64,000 nt of DNA from Corynebacterium sp. ACRPS. Its GTDB lineage: Bacteria > Actinomycetota > Actinomycetes > Mycobacteriales > Mycobacteriaceae. This document shows positions 1 to 6,884 of this stretch, one piece after another. The stretch covers positions 1-64,000 of the forward strand of contig NZ_JAKRMY010000003.1 of the NCBI RefSeq assembly GCF_022346005.1, read 5' to 3'. The position numbers were made by a program, and so were the translations under genes. Under the pieces are notes generated by a model. That model had not been told where the DNA came from. It did not search any database and was given only the letters and a program-made list of their open reading frames with translations. Position 1 is the first letter of the stretch. Each line of letters starts with the position of its first letter.

Positions 1-111
1 GTCCAAAAAGTAGTTAGACATCCTGTCCATAAACTTCCTGGACTCCGCGTCAAAAAACTAACTGGACTCCGAGTCCAAAAAGTCAATGGACTCCGAGTCC
101 AAAAAGTCACT
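1..111. repeat. 24-bp tandem repeat array with palindromic core
   Basis: Units with period 24 bp can be followed at 16-39 (degenerate), 40-63, 64-87 and 88-111, with a partial unit at the window edge. The core GGACTCCGAGTCC is a 13-bp palindrome followed by AAAAAGTC. The two units starting at 64 and 88 are identical over 22 bases; the others diverge. Because 24 is a multiple of three, reading frame 1 stays open from base 1 to a TAA at 127-129 with an 8-residue period. It could therefore be the repetitive tail of an upstream protein, or a non-coding minisatellite before the terminator at 156-190. Confidence 0.7.
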
Positions 112-155
112 AGACATCACAAGGCATAACTAGCCCCGCAACCTAGTCCATGAAT

Positions 156-190
156 AAAAGGCACCCGTCAAGCTTGGCGGGTGCCTTTTT
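156..190 (+). terminator. Rho-independent terminator of the gene upstream of cysE
   Basis: The inverted repeat GGCACCCG / CGGGTGCC surrounds a short loop and is followed by a run of five T. It ends only about 20 bp before the cysE start, so it closes an upstream plus-strand transcript (cysK is the usual neighbour, but it lies outside the window). Confidence 0.8.
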
Positions 191-198
191 GTGACCAG

Positions 199-204
199 TA
201 TTAT
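199..204 (+). promoter_or_regulatory. -10 element of cysE (leaderless)
   Basis: TATTAT lies 7 nt before the ATG at 212, and there is no Shine-Dalgarno sequence. Transcription would start at or next to the ATG. It sits right after the preceding terminator, so cysE has its own promoter. Confidence 0.6.
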
Positions 205-211
205 AGTCCGC

Positions 212-775
212 ATGAGCATTATTAAATATATCCGCGAAGATTTAGCCAATGCCCGCGACCATGACCCAGCTGCCCGTGGCGACGTTGAAAACGCGATCGT
301 CTATTCCGGCCTGCACGCCATCTGGTCGCACCGCGTGTCCCACTGGCTGTGGAAGCGCGGCCTGCGGGGCCCTGCGCGCATCCTGGCCCAAATTAATCGC
401 TTTTTTACCGGCATCGAGATCCACCCAGGCGCCACCATCGGGCGCCGCTTCTTTATCGACCACGGGATGGGCATTGTCATCGGCGAAACCGCGGAAATTG
501 GCGATGGCGTCATGCTCTACCACGGCGTGACGCTCGGCGGTCAGGTGCTCACCCAGACCAAGCGCCACCCCACGGTGGAAGATAACGTCACCATCGGCGC
601 GGGCGCCAAGGTCTTAGGCCCCATCACCATCGGGGCCGGTTCCGCCATCGGTGCCAATGCCGTTGTCACGAAGGATGTACCGGCCGATCACATCGCCGTG
701 GGCATCCCCGCCAAGAATCGGCCTTCAAATAGGCATGAGCGGGTCAAGCTCGTGGATCCGGACTACTACATCTAA
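212..775 (+). CDS. cysE: Serine O-acetyltransferase
   Basis: Transfers acetyl from acetyl-CoA to L-serine, giving O-acetylserine for cysteine synthesis in the cytosol. The 187-residue protein has a short N-terminal helical part followed by left-handed beta-helix hexapeptide repeats: isoleucine/valine-spaced turns from about residue 70, with motifs such as [25 protein letters not shown] and VTLGG. These contain the catalytic DH pair expected in the family. The C-terminus ends DYYI. The length fits the short actinobacterial CysE form. A GTG at 191 would give a longer frame, but the ATG at 212 is preferred because TATTAT sits 7 nt upstream. A strong hairpin terminator follows at once, so the gene is monocistronic. 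Confidence 0.93.
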   Translation: MSIIKYIREDLANARDHDPAARGDVENAIVYSGLHAIWSHRVSHWLWKRGLRGPARILAQINRFFTGIEIHPGATIGRRFFIDHGMGIVIGETAEIGDGVMLYHGVTLGGQVLTQTKRHPTVEDNVTIGAGAKVLGPITIGAGSAIGANAVVTKDVPADHIAVGIPAKNRPSNRHERVKLVDPDYYI

Positions 776-782
776 ATAGACT

Positions 783-817
783 AAAAGCGGCCCACAGTCT
801 TGTGTGGGCCGCTTTTT
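783..817 (+). terminator. Rho-independent terminator after cysE
   Basis: AAAAGCGGCCCACA / TGTGGGCCGCTTTTT forms a long GC-rich stem flanked by A and T runs, so it can work in both directions. It separates cysE from the convergent acetyltransferase gene ending at 825. Confidence 0.85.
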
Positions 818-824
818 GCTGTGC

Positions 825-1106
825 TTAACCGCGCAGCAGATCCTGGTATTCGGGGTTCTTGTCCATAAAGTGCGCCACGGCAGAGCAGGTGACGATGACC
901 TTCATGCCGGCAGCCCGGGTTTCATCGAGGGCCTCCTTAATCAGCGGGGAGGACAAGCCCTGACCGCGGAAGTCGTCCCCGATGACCGTGTGGTTGAACT
1001 CGCGGGTATCGCCGGAATCTACGTATTCGCAGATTCCCGCTTCCACACCATCAACGGTAAGCACGAAACGGGACAAATCGGTTTGATGAGAAATTGCTTT
1101 TTCCAT
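825..1106 (-). CDS. Small GNAT-like N-acetyltransferase (YidJ/Gtn type)
   Basis: A 93-residue protein of the short GNAT-like family that acetylates an unknown amine with acetyl-CoA. Visible features are the DFRGQGLSSPLI acetyl-CoA pyrophosphate loop (residues about 45-56), a following helix rich in Glu/Ala, and the strand KVIVTCSAVAHFM near the C-terminus; the last two are typical of the single-domain YjdJ/Gtn group. The start is uncertain. ATG at 1106 has TTTAAT 7 nt upstream and fits the leaderless pattern of the window. ATG at 1115 adds three residues, but its only purine-rich upstream stretch belongs to the tRNA terminator hairpin. Converges on cysE. Confidence 0.8.
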   Translation of the reverse strand: MEKAISHQTDLSRFVLTVDGVEAGICEYVDSGDTREFNHTVIGDDFRGQGLSSPLIKEALDETRAAGMKVIVTCSAVAHFMDKNPEYQDLLRG

Positions 1107-1121
1107 GTCCCCCATTAAACC

Positions 1122-1154
1122 AAAAATGGCCCCTCCTTGATAATAAGGAGGGAC
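1122..1154 (-). terminator. Terminator of the tRNA-Asp/tRNA-Phe transcript
   Basis: On the minus strand GGTCCCTCCTT pairs with AAGGAGGGGCC and is followed by ATTTTT. It closes the tRNA unit ending with tRNA-Phe and lies directly before the acetyltransferase start. Confidence 0.8.
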
Positions 1155-1162
1155 CATAGTTG

Positions 1163-1235
1163 TGGCCAGAGCCAGGATCGAACTGGCGACCCCACACTTT
1201 TCAGGCGTGTGCTCTACCGACTGAGCTATCTGGCC
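1163..1235 (-). tRNA. tRNA-Phe (GAA)
   Basis: A 73-nt cloverleaf on the minus strand: acceptor GGCCAGA pairs with TCTGGCC, the D arm is GCTC..GAGC, and the anticodon loop CTGAAAA contains GAA. The TpsiC arm carries GTTCGAT. The discriminator is A; CCA is not encoded. It follows tRNA-Asp by about 20 nt, so both are probably cut from one precursor. Confidence 0.95.
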
Positions 1236-1254
1236 AGAAACCCGAAGGTTTCCG

Positions 1255-1328
1255 CGACCTTGACGGGACTTGAACCCGCGACCTCCGCCGTGACAGGGCG
1301 GCGCGCTAACCAACTGCGCCACAAGGCC
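1255..1328 (-). tRNA. tRNA-Asp (GTC), copy 1
   Basis: A 74-nt cloverleaf on the minus strand with acceptor GGCCTTG / CAAGGTC (one G-U pair), anticodon loop CTGTCAC (GTC) and discriminator G. Identical over its length to the copy at 1521-1594. Lies 19 nt before tRNA-Phe in the same orientation. Confidence 0.95.
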
Positions 1329-1365
1329 ATTTTCAGTTTTGTGTGCCCCTTGGGCACGGGTAATT

Positions 1366-1395
1366 ACTTTACACAGGCGCCTAGAAACAACACAA
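1366..1395 (-). promoter_or_regulatory. Promoter of the tRNA-Asp/tRNA-Phe unit
   Basis: On the minus strand TTGTGT (1395-1390) and TAAAGT (1371-1366) are 18 bp apart. They lie about 40 bp before tRNA-Asp copy 1 and downstream of the terminator of the preceding tRNA unit, so the Asp-Phe pair probably has its own promoter. Confidence 0.5.
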
Positions 1396-1478
1396 ATCAG
1401 CACTACAACGCCGTTTTTCCGCCGCTTGCCGATGCCCCAGTGATGCTGAGGTGACATCAGCAAGCAGCCTGCAAAACC

Positions 1479-1516
1479 AAAAAAGAACAGTACCCGCCGA
1501 AGCGTGTACTGTTCAG
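1479..1516 (-). terminator. Terminator of the tRNA-Glu/tRNA-Asp transcript
   Basis: On the minus strand GAACAGTAC pairs with GTACTGTTC around an 18-nt GC-rich loop, followed by TTTTTT. It starts a few bases after tRNA-Asp copy 2, so the two tRNA pairs are separate transcripts. Confidence 0.85.
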
Positions 1517-1520
1517 AATG

Positions 1521-1594
1521 CGACCTTGACGGGACTTGAACCCGCGACCTCCGCCGTGACAGGGCGGCGCGCTAACCAACTGCGCCACAAGGCC
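1521..1594 (-). tRNA. tRNA-Asp (GTC), copy 2
   Basis: A 74-nt tRNA identical to the copy at 1255-1328, with anticodon GTC, so one copy arose by duplication. Lies 38 nt after tRNA-Glu in the same direction and is followed by its own hairpin terminator. Confidence 0.95.
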
Positions 1595-1632
1595 AAATGA
1601 GAAATTATTTCGTACCAACACAAAGGTGTTGG

Positions 1633-1705
1633 TACCCCCAACGGGATTCGAACCCGTGCCGCTGCCGTGAAAGGGCAGTGTCCTAGGCCGCTAGACGATG
1701 GGGGC
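1633..1705 (-). tRNA. tRNA-Glu (TTC)
   Basis: A 73-nt cloverleaf on the minus strand with acceptor GCCCCCA / TGGGGGT, anticodon loop CTTTCAC (TTC) and TpsiC arm with GTTCGAAT. First gene of the Glu-Asp unit; its 5' flank is shared with the divergent csoR gene. Confidence 0.95.
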
Positions 1706-1732
1706 CAGTCGCTTCTTGGCGACTTCTAGAAA

Positions 1733-1738
1733 TATACT
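1733..1738 (+). promoter_or_regulatory. -10 element of the csoR-like gene
   Basis: TATACT about 50 bp before the csoR ATG is the best -10 in the csoR/tRNA-Glu interval. A strong ribosome site (GAAGGAG) follows at 1773-1779, so this gene, unlike many here, has a leader. I see no clear CsoR operator. Confidence 0.4.
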
Positions 1739-1787
1739 GGAGACATCACCAAGAAACAAAATCGCTCCCCCAGAAGGAGTTTTAACC

Positions 1788-2120
1788 ATGTCTGAGCAGC
1801 AGAAAACCTGTTCCTGCCACGAGCCGGATATCCACGGATACAACGCCGATAGTAAGAGCAAAGCGCGTTATCTGGCGCGCCTGAAGCGCATCGAAGGCCA
1901 GGCGCGCGGGATTCATCGCATGGTCGATGAGGACCAATACTGCATCGATATCATCACCCAAATCTCGGCGGTGACATCCGCGCTAGAGAACGTCTCTCTC
2001 GCGCTCTTAGAAGACCACATAGAGCACTGTGTGGCCGGTGCAGCGGCCGAGGACGGCGAGGTGGCTAAGGAGAAGCTAGCGGAGGCTATGCACGCCATTA
2101 AGAAGCTCGTGAAAAACTAG
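1788..2120 (+). CDS. csoR: CsoR-family copper-sensing repressor
   Basis: A 110-residue all-helical, metal-responsive DNA-binding repressor of the CsoR/RcnR/FrmR family. In characterised CsoR, Cu(I) binding by Cys-His-Cys releases DNA and derepresses copper export. Here the triad is intact: Cys52 (QYC), His77 and Cys81 (the HxxxC in EDHIEHC). This fits CsoR rather than the His-rich RcnR or the Cys-His FrmR. The basic N-terminal helix SKARYLARLKRIEGQARGI is the usual DNA contact. An extra CSCHEPDIH segment at residues 8-16 adds possible metal ligands. Start: ATG with GAAGGAG 8 nt upstream. No copper ATPase or chaperone is adjacent, so its target lies elsewhere or it only regulates itself. Confidence 0.85.
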   Translation: MSEQQKTCSCHEPDIHGYNADSKSKARYLARLKRIEGQARGIHRMVDEDQYCIDIITQISAVTSALENVSLALLEDHIEHCVAGAAAEDGEVAKEKLAEAMHAIKKLVKN

Positions 2121-2146
2121 AAAAGGAGCCGCCCGAAGGCGGCTCC
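2121..2146 (-). terminator. Hairpin terminator of tRNA-Lys, also after csoR
   Basis: AGGAGCCGCC / GGCGGCTCCT with a CGAA (plus) or TTCG (minus) tetraloop. The T run (TTTTC) lies on the minus-strand side, so it mainly ends the tRNA-Lys transcript; it may also stop csoR transcription. Confidence 0.8.
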
Positions 2147-2151
2147 TGATG

Positions 2152-2224
2152 TGGGCCCTGTGGGGATCGAACCCACGACCTGCGGATTAAAAGTCCGTAG
2201 CTCTACCAACTGAGCTAAAGGCCC
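2152..2224 (-). tRNA. tRNA-Lys (TTT)
   Basis: A 73-nt cloverleaf on the minus strand with acceptor GGGCCTT / AGGGCCC, D arm GCTC..GAGC, anticodon loop CTTTTAA (TTT) and TpsiC arm with GTTCGAT. Monocistronic: the next hairpin follows within a few bases. Confidence 0.95.
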
Positions 2225-2298
2225 AACGTCGCTCTATATTAGCGTGTTGACTTTTAGATCTCCTAATTCACCCCTCGCCTGAGAGTATCCAAACAAAG

Positions 2299-2335
2299 CA
2301 GAAGGAGGGCTTCCCAGCCGGGAGGCCCTCCTTTG
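2299..2335 (-). terminator. Terminator of the CoA-transferase gene
   Basis: AGGAGGGCTTCCC / GGGAGGCCCTCCT forms a stem of about 12 bp with loop AGCC, 15 bp beyond the stop of the minus-strand gene ending at 2351. The T runs are short on both sides. Confidence 0.65.
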
Positions 2336-2350
2336 CCATGGCGGTGGAGA

Positions 2351-3853
2351 TTAACCGCGCATGTCACCCTTTTCCATGAAGTTAACCTGGAAATCGAAGG
2401 CAGTCTTCAAGTCGTGCGGGGTGTGCTGGAACTTGTTTTCCTTCGCACGCTCGTAGTACTCCTCCAACAGCGGACGGTAGTCCGGGTGAGCCACGGCGAT
2501 GATCTTCTCAACGCGCTGCTTTGGAGCCAAGCCACGCAGGTCAGCCACACCGTATTCGGTGATGATGACCATGGTGTCGTGCTCGGTGTGGTCCGTGTGG
2601 GACACGAACGGAACCAGAGCGGAGATGGCGCCATCCTTCGCGATGGATGGGGACACGAAGGTGGAGATGTACGCGTTACGGGTGAAGTCACCAGAGCCAC
2701 CGGTGCCGTTCATGATGCGGGAACCGGACACGTTGGTGGAGTTGATGTTGCCGTAGATATCTCCCTCGATCATGCCGTTGGAAGAAATCAAGCCGACGCG
2801 GCGGATGACCTCAGGGTGGTTAGAAATCTGCTGCGGGCGCAGGATGATGTGGTTGCGGTAGCGGTCTGCTTCCGCGTTCATCTTTTCTGCGTACTCCGGC
2901 GACAGCGCGAAGGAGGTTGCAGAAGCCACGGTCATCTTGCCGGCATCGATAAGGTCCAGCATGCCGTCCTGGATAACCTCGGTATATGCCTGGATGTTTT
3001 CGAACTTGGAGTCCAGAAGGCCCGCCATCACGGCGTTCGGCACGTTACCCACGCCGGACTGCATGATGAACTTGTCGTACTCGAGGCGGCCTGCGGCAAC
3101 CTCGCCCTCCAAGAACTCGATGAAGTTAGCGGCGATCTTCTCAGAAGTCTCGTCCGGCTCGCGGAATGGAGCATTGCGGTCCGCAGAGTTGGTCTTGACA
3201 ACTGCAACGACCTTCTCCTCCGGGATCTCCATGTAGGTGGTACCAATGCGGTCGCCCGGCTTGTTAATCGGGATGGGCTGGCGGTTAGGCAGCTTGTCGA
3301 TGCGGTAGATGTCGTGCATACCCTCAAGGTTCTCGGACTGCCACTCGTTGATCTCAATGATGATCTTGTCTGCAGCCTCGACGAACTCGAGGTTATTGCC
3401 CACTGCGGAGGACGGCACGATATTGCCTTCCTCAGTAATGCGTACGGCCTCGATGATGGCTACCTGGAAGTCACCATAGAAGCCCTCTTCTACCTGCTGG
3501 CCCAGGTGGGACAGGTGAATATCCTGGTAGAGCGCGGTGCCGTCGTTGAATTGCTTACGCAGCAGCGGGTCGGAGTTATATGGGGAGCGGAAGTTAATGG
3601 CCTCTGCCTCTGCCAAAACACCGTCGCAGTCAGGGGCGGTAGAAGCACCGGAGAAGAGGTCAATCTTGAACTCTTCGCCCTTGTCGTGCAGCGCCTTCGC
3701 CTTATCTGCAATGGCGGTAGGCAAACCCTTGGGGTAACCTGCACCGGTGAAGCCGGAGATTCCTACGCGGTCACCATTGTTGACGTACTTCGCAGCCTCC
3801 TCTGCAGAAACTACGAGCTTCTCAAACGGGGCGTATGCGATTCTATCGGACAA
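2351..3853 (-). CDS. cat: Acetyl-CoA hydrolase / succinyl-CoA:acetate CoA-transferase
   Basis: A 500-residue class I CoA-transferase of the Cat1/AarC type. It moves CoA between succinyl-CoA or propionyl-CoA and acetate, linking acetate metabolism to the TCA cycle. Visible signatures are the N-terminal GISGFTGAGYPKG loop, the AYTEVIQDG segment holding the catalytic Glu that forms the acyl-glutamyl/CoA thioester, and the C-terminal GTGGSGDFTRNA block. The length is typical. The start is TTG at 3853: GGAGG lies 7 nt upstream, and the nearer ATG at 3860 runs into a stop after five codons. Long intergenic DNA on the 5' side (3854-4045) and a terminator on the 3' side indicate a single-gene transcript. 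Confidence 0.88.
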   Translation of the reverse strand: MSDRIAYAPFEKLVVSAEEAAKYVNNGDRVGISGFTGAGYPKGLPTAIADKAKALHDKGEEFKIDLFSGASTAPDCDGVLAEAEAINFRSPYNSDPLLRKQFNDGTALYQDIHLSHLGQQVEEGFYGDFQVAIIEAVRITEEGNIVPSSAVGNNLEFVEAADKIIIEINEWQSENLEGMHDIYRIDKLPNRQPIPINKPGDRIGTTYMEIPEEKVVAVVKTNSADRNAPFREPDETSEKIAANFIEFLEGEVAAGRLEYDKFIMQSGVGNVPNAVMAGLLDSKFENIQAYTEVIQDGMLDLIDAGKMTVASATSFALSPEYAEKMNAEADRYRNHIILRPQQISNHPEVIRRVGLISSNGMIEGDIYGNINSTNVSGSRIMNGTGGSGDFTRNAYISTFVSPSIAKDGAISALVPFVSHTDHTEHDTMVIITEYGVADLRGLAPKQRVEKIIAVAHPDYRPLLEEYYERAKENKFQHTPHDLKTAFDFQVNFMEKGDMRG

Positions 3854-4045
3854 CTGTCATCCTCCTTCATATACGAGTAGACCGGTGCTACGGCCCACCC
3901 AATTTAGTTACACAGACCACAGTAGCGAAAATTAACGTTTTCGCCACCATCATTTTGTGACATTCACCCCAATCATGGGAATCCTCGGTAACCACCACCT
4001 TGCTGCTAGTTGCTAAATTCCGCCGTTAACGAGCACAATTAGGGC

Positions 4046-5191
4046 GTGAATTTGCGCATTGGAAACTATGACCTCTCCTCCCCCGTCATCCTCGCCCCCA
4101 TGGCGGGGGTAACCAACGTCGCCTTCCGCACGTTGTGCCGGGAACAGGAACTGGCCCGCACCGGAACGGTGTCGGGCTTGTATGTCTGCGAGATGGTCAC
4201 CGCGCGCGCCCTAGTGGAGCGCAACGAGAAAACCATGCACATGACCACCTTTGCCCCGGAGGAAGATCCGCGTTCCCTGCAGATTTATACGGTGGATCCG
4301 GAATACACCTATAAAGCAGCCAAGATCATCGTGGATGAGAATTTGGCTGACCACATCGACATGAACTTTGGCTGCCCCGTCCCCAAGGTAACCAGACGTG
4401 GCGGCGGTTCTGCCCTGCCTTATAAGCGCCGTCTCTTTGGCAATATCGTCTCCGCCGCCGTCAAGGCCACCGAGGGCACGAATATCCCCGTCACGGTGAA
4501 GATGCGCGTGGGCATTGATGACGAGCACCATACGCACCTCGACGCCGGGCGCATTGCCGTGGATTCCGGCGCCGCCGCCGTTACCTTGCACGGGCGCACG
4601 GCCGCGCAACGTTATTCCGGCAATGCTAGGTGGGATGAGATCGCCCGGCTCAAGGAGCACCTCGCGGACACCGGCGTTCCGGTGCTGGGCAATGGCGATA
4701 TTTTCCGCGCCGATGACGCCCGCCGCATGATGGAGGCCACCGGCTGTGATGGCGTGCAGGTGGGCCGCGGCTGCCTGGGCCGGCCGTGGCTTTTCGCGGA
4801 GCTGGGCGCCGCCCTGCGCGGCGAGTCGATCCCCGCCGAGCCCACCTTGGGCGAGGTCACCCAGGTTATTCTTCGCCACGCGGAACTGCTCGCGCAGCAT
4901 GAGGGCGAGGACCACGCATCCAGGGACATCCGCAAGCACATTGGCTGGTACCTGCGCGGCTTCCCCGTCGGCGGGCAGGTGCGCGCCGGCTTGGCCAAGG
5001 TGGATTCCTTAGAGAGCCTGCGCGAATTGCTGGCGCCCTGGGCGGATTCTGATGCTTTGGCTGCCGATGCCGATGGTGCGCGCGGGCGCCAGGGCTCGCC
5101 CTCCAAGGTCGCGCTTCCCGATGGCTGGCTCGATGACCCCGAGGATGAATTCGTTCCGGTCGGCGCTGATATTTATAACTCCGGCGGCTAA
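4046..5191 (+). CDS. dusB: tRNA-dihydrouridine synthase B
   Basis: FMN/NADPH-dependent enzyme that reduces uridine to dihydrouridine in the D loop of tRNAs. The 381-residue TIM-barrel protein begins with LAPMAGVTNVAFR, the Dus family N-terminal signature. It carries the catalytic-cysteine motif NFGCPVPKVTRRGGGSAL (Cys about 112), the phosphate-binding NGDIFRADDA segment and GVQVGRGCLGRPW. The C-terminal helical domain is complete and has a short acidic tail. Start GTG at 4046: CACAAT lies 5 nt upstream and there is no Shine-Dalgarno sequence, so it may be leaderless. The neighbour phoU starts 58 bp later with its own -10. Confidence 0.9.
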   Translation: MNLRIGNYDLSSPVILAPMAGVTNVAFRTLCREQELARTGTVSGLYVCEMVTARALVERNEKTMHMTTFAPEEDPRSLQIYTVDPEYTYKAAKIIVDENLADHIDMNFGCPVPKVTRRGGGSALPYKRRLFGNIVSAAVKATEGTNIPVTVKMRVGIDDEHHTHLDAGRIAVDSGAAAVTLHGRTAAQRYSGNARWDEIARLKEHLADTGVPVLGNGDIFRADDARRMMEATGCDGVQVGRGCLGRPWLFAELGAALRGESIPAEPTLGEVTQVILRHAELLAQHEGEDHASRDIRKHIGWYLRGFPVGGQVRAGLAKVDSLESLRELLAPWADSDALAADADGARGRQGSPSKVALPDGWLDDPEDEFVPVGADIYNSGG

Positions 5192-5236
5192 ACCCACACT
5201 GGTGTGACTCAGCAAGCATTTGCGCGGTTTGTGAGC

Positions 5237-5242
5237 TATCAT
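5237..5242 (+). promoter_or_regulatory. -10 element of phoU (leaderless)
   Basis: TATCAT ends 7 nt before the phoU ATG at 5250 and no ribosome site is present, so phoU is probably transcribed as a leaderless mRNA independent of dusB. Confidence 0.55.
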
Positions 5243-5249
5243 TTCCTGC

Positions 5250-5978
5250 ATGCGTACTGCCTACCGTGAACATCTGGACAACTTCTCGCACGACCTCATC
5301 GTCATGTGCGATACCGTCCGCACCATCATGGATCAGGCCTCCCAGGCGCTGCTCGATTGCGCCCTGGAACCCGCGGAGGAAGCGCTTAGCCTCACCGAGG
5401 AACTCGATGAGATTCGCTCCCGCTGCTCCGAACGCGCGGTAAAGCTTCTGGCTCTAGAAAATCCCATGGCCCAGGATCTGCGCCAGGTGGTCTCTTCCAT
5501 CTACATCGTTGAGGATCTTTTCCGCATGGGCCAACTAGCCCAGCACATTGCCGATGCCGCGCGCCGCCGCCACCCTGAGGCCGTCGTGCCCGCTGAATAC
5601 CTCGGATTCATGGAAGAGATGTTCCGCCTGACCCAGGAAATGGGTTCGGTGGTGCACGATATTTTGGTCACCCCTGATGCCGAGCTCTCCGTCAACCTGC
5701 GTTCCGATGATGATGCGGTGGACGATATTAACCACCACCTGCTGCGCATCCTCACCCAGCGCGACTGGGAAGGAACAGTGCGCCAGGCCGTAGAGACGGC
5801 GCAGATTACCCGCTACTACGAGCGCTACGCGGACCACTGCGTCTCCGTGGCTGGGCGCATCATTTACTTTGCCACCGGCCTATTGCCAGAAGAGTTTGAA
5901 AGAAAGCTCCAAGAGGACCAAAAGGACGCCGAGTTCGAGGCCCGCATGAGCGAATTAGAGCGCCAATTCCGCCGCTAA
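5250..5978 (+). CDS. phoU: Phosphate signalling protein PhoU
   Basis: A 242-residue cytosolic helical protein with two PhoU repeats. In other bacteria PhoU links the state of the Pst transporter to the phosphate sensor kinase and limits phosphate uptake. Each repeat has the acidic metal-binding pattern of the family: EELDEIRSRCSERAVKLLALENPMA with RQVVSSIYIVEDLFRMG in repeat 1, and DDAVDDINHHLLRIL with RYYERYADHCVSVAGRI in repeat 2. It ends 82 bp from the convergent pstB, so the phosphate genes form one locus although phoU is on the opposite strand rather than in the pst operon. The ATG at 5250 is supported by TATCAT 7 nt before it. Confidence 0.93.
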   Translation: MRTAYREHLDNFSHDLIVMCDTVRTIMDQASQALLDCALEPAEEALSLTEELDEIRSRCSERAVKLLALENPMAQDLRQVVSSIYIVEDLFRMGQLAQHIADAARRRHPEAVVPAEYLGFMEEMFRLTQEMGSVVHDILVTPDAELSVNLRSDDDAVDDINHHLLRILTQRDWEGTVRQAVETAQITRYYERYADHCVSVAGRIIYFATGLLPEEFERKLQEDQKDAEFEARMSELERQFRR

Positions 5979-5999
5979 TAAACGCTAATAAAACTGCCA

Positions 6000-6040
6000 C
6001 AAGGGCGGTACCTTCCTGCGCTGGAGGTACCGCCCTTTTC
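6000..6040. terminator. Bidirectional terminator between phoU and pstB
   Basis: AAGGGCGGTACCTT and AGGTACCGCCCTTTT pair around a loop CCTGCGCTGG. T runs occur in plus orientation and A-rich sequence precedes it, so it can end both convergent transcripts. Confidence 0.85.
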
Positions 6041-6059
6041 GGACAATCAGAGTCTACCT

Positions 6060-6833
6060 TTAGCCGAAGCGGCCAGAGATGTAGTCTTCGGTTTCCTTCT
6101 GGGAAGGGTTCTCAAAGATTCGGGTGGTTTCATCGAACTCCACCAGGTGTCCCGGCTTGCCGGTAGCTTCTAGGGAGAAGAAGCCGGTCTTATCGGACAC
6201 GCGGGCGGCCTGCTGCATGTTGTGGGTCACGATGACGATCGTGAAGTTTTCCTTCAGCTCGTGGATAAGATCCTCCACGGCCAAGGTGGAAATCGGGTCC
6301 AGAGCAGAGCAGGGCTCGTCCATCAGCAGCACTTCTGGTTCCACGGCAATCGCGCGGGCGATGCACAGGCGCTGCTGCTGACCGCCGGAGAGGCCGCCGC
6401 CCGGCTTATCCAGGCGGTCCTTGACCTCGTCCCAGAGGTTAGCGCCGCGCAGGGACTGTTCGGCTACTTCCTTGAGCTTCTTCTTATTCTTTTCACCAGA
6501 CAGCTTCAGGCCAGCAACCACGTTGCCCTCGATGGACATGGTGGGAAATGGGTTAGCCTTCTGGAATACCATGCCGATGGTATTGCGCACGGAAACTGGG
6601 TCGACCTTGGGCCCGTAGATATTGGTGCCATCGAGCAGGATCTCGCCCTTGACGGATGCACCAGGGATGACCTCGTGCATGCGGTTCAAGGTGCGCAGCA
6701 CGGTGGACTTACCGCAGCCGGACGGGCCGATGAAGGCGGTCACGGCCTGTGCCGGGATCTGCATATTTACGTTCTGTACGGCGTGAAAATCGCCGTAGAA
6801 AATATCGACGTCATTGAGCTCGAGCTTAGACAT
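6060..6833 (-). CDS. pstB: Phosphate ABC transporter ATP-binding protein
   Basis: Cytosolic ATPase that powers the PstSCAB high-affinity phosphate importer. The 257-residue protein has Walker [10 protein letters not shown] (about 33-41), Q loop, signature LSGGQQQR, Walker B VLLMDEP and switch His in VTHNMQQA, plus the PstB-specific [16 protein letters not shown] segment. Last gene of the pstSCAB operon; its ATG follows pstA by 51 bp and has an AGAGGAG ribosome site. PhoR/PhoS, encoded at 52.9-55.1 kb here, is the likely regulator, from knowledge of C. glutamicum. Confidence 0.97.
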   Translation of the reverse strand: MSKLELNDVDIFYGDFHAVQNVNMQIPAQAVTAFIGPSGCGKSTVLRTLNRMHEVIPGASVKGEILLDGTNIYGPKVDPVSVRNTIGMVFQKANPFPTMSIEGNVVAGLKLSGEKNKKKLKEVAEQSLRGANLWDEVKDRLDKPGGGLSGGQQQRLCIARAIAVEPEVLLMDEPCSALDPISTLAVEDLIHELKENFTIVIVTHNMQQAARVSDKTGFFSLEATGKPGHLVEFDETTRIFENPSQKETEDYISGRFG

Positions 6834-6884
6834 TGTGGAGGTTTCTCCTCTTGAGGGGTGTAAAAGTGGCGGAATCGTGTGCGG

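Noticed and set aside
1-111. CRISPR array
   Set aside because: Period 24 bp with almost no spacers between palindromic cores; spacers of 30 bp or more and cas genes are missing.
2333-3880. Long open frame antisense to the CoA-transferase gene
   Set aside because: It mirrors the codon positions of the real gene; no family-like sequence, no ribosome site, and the minus-strand protein has clear CoA-transferase motifs.
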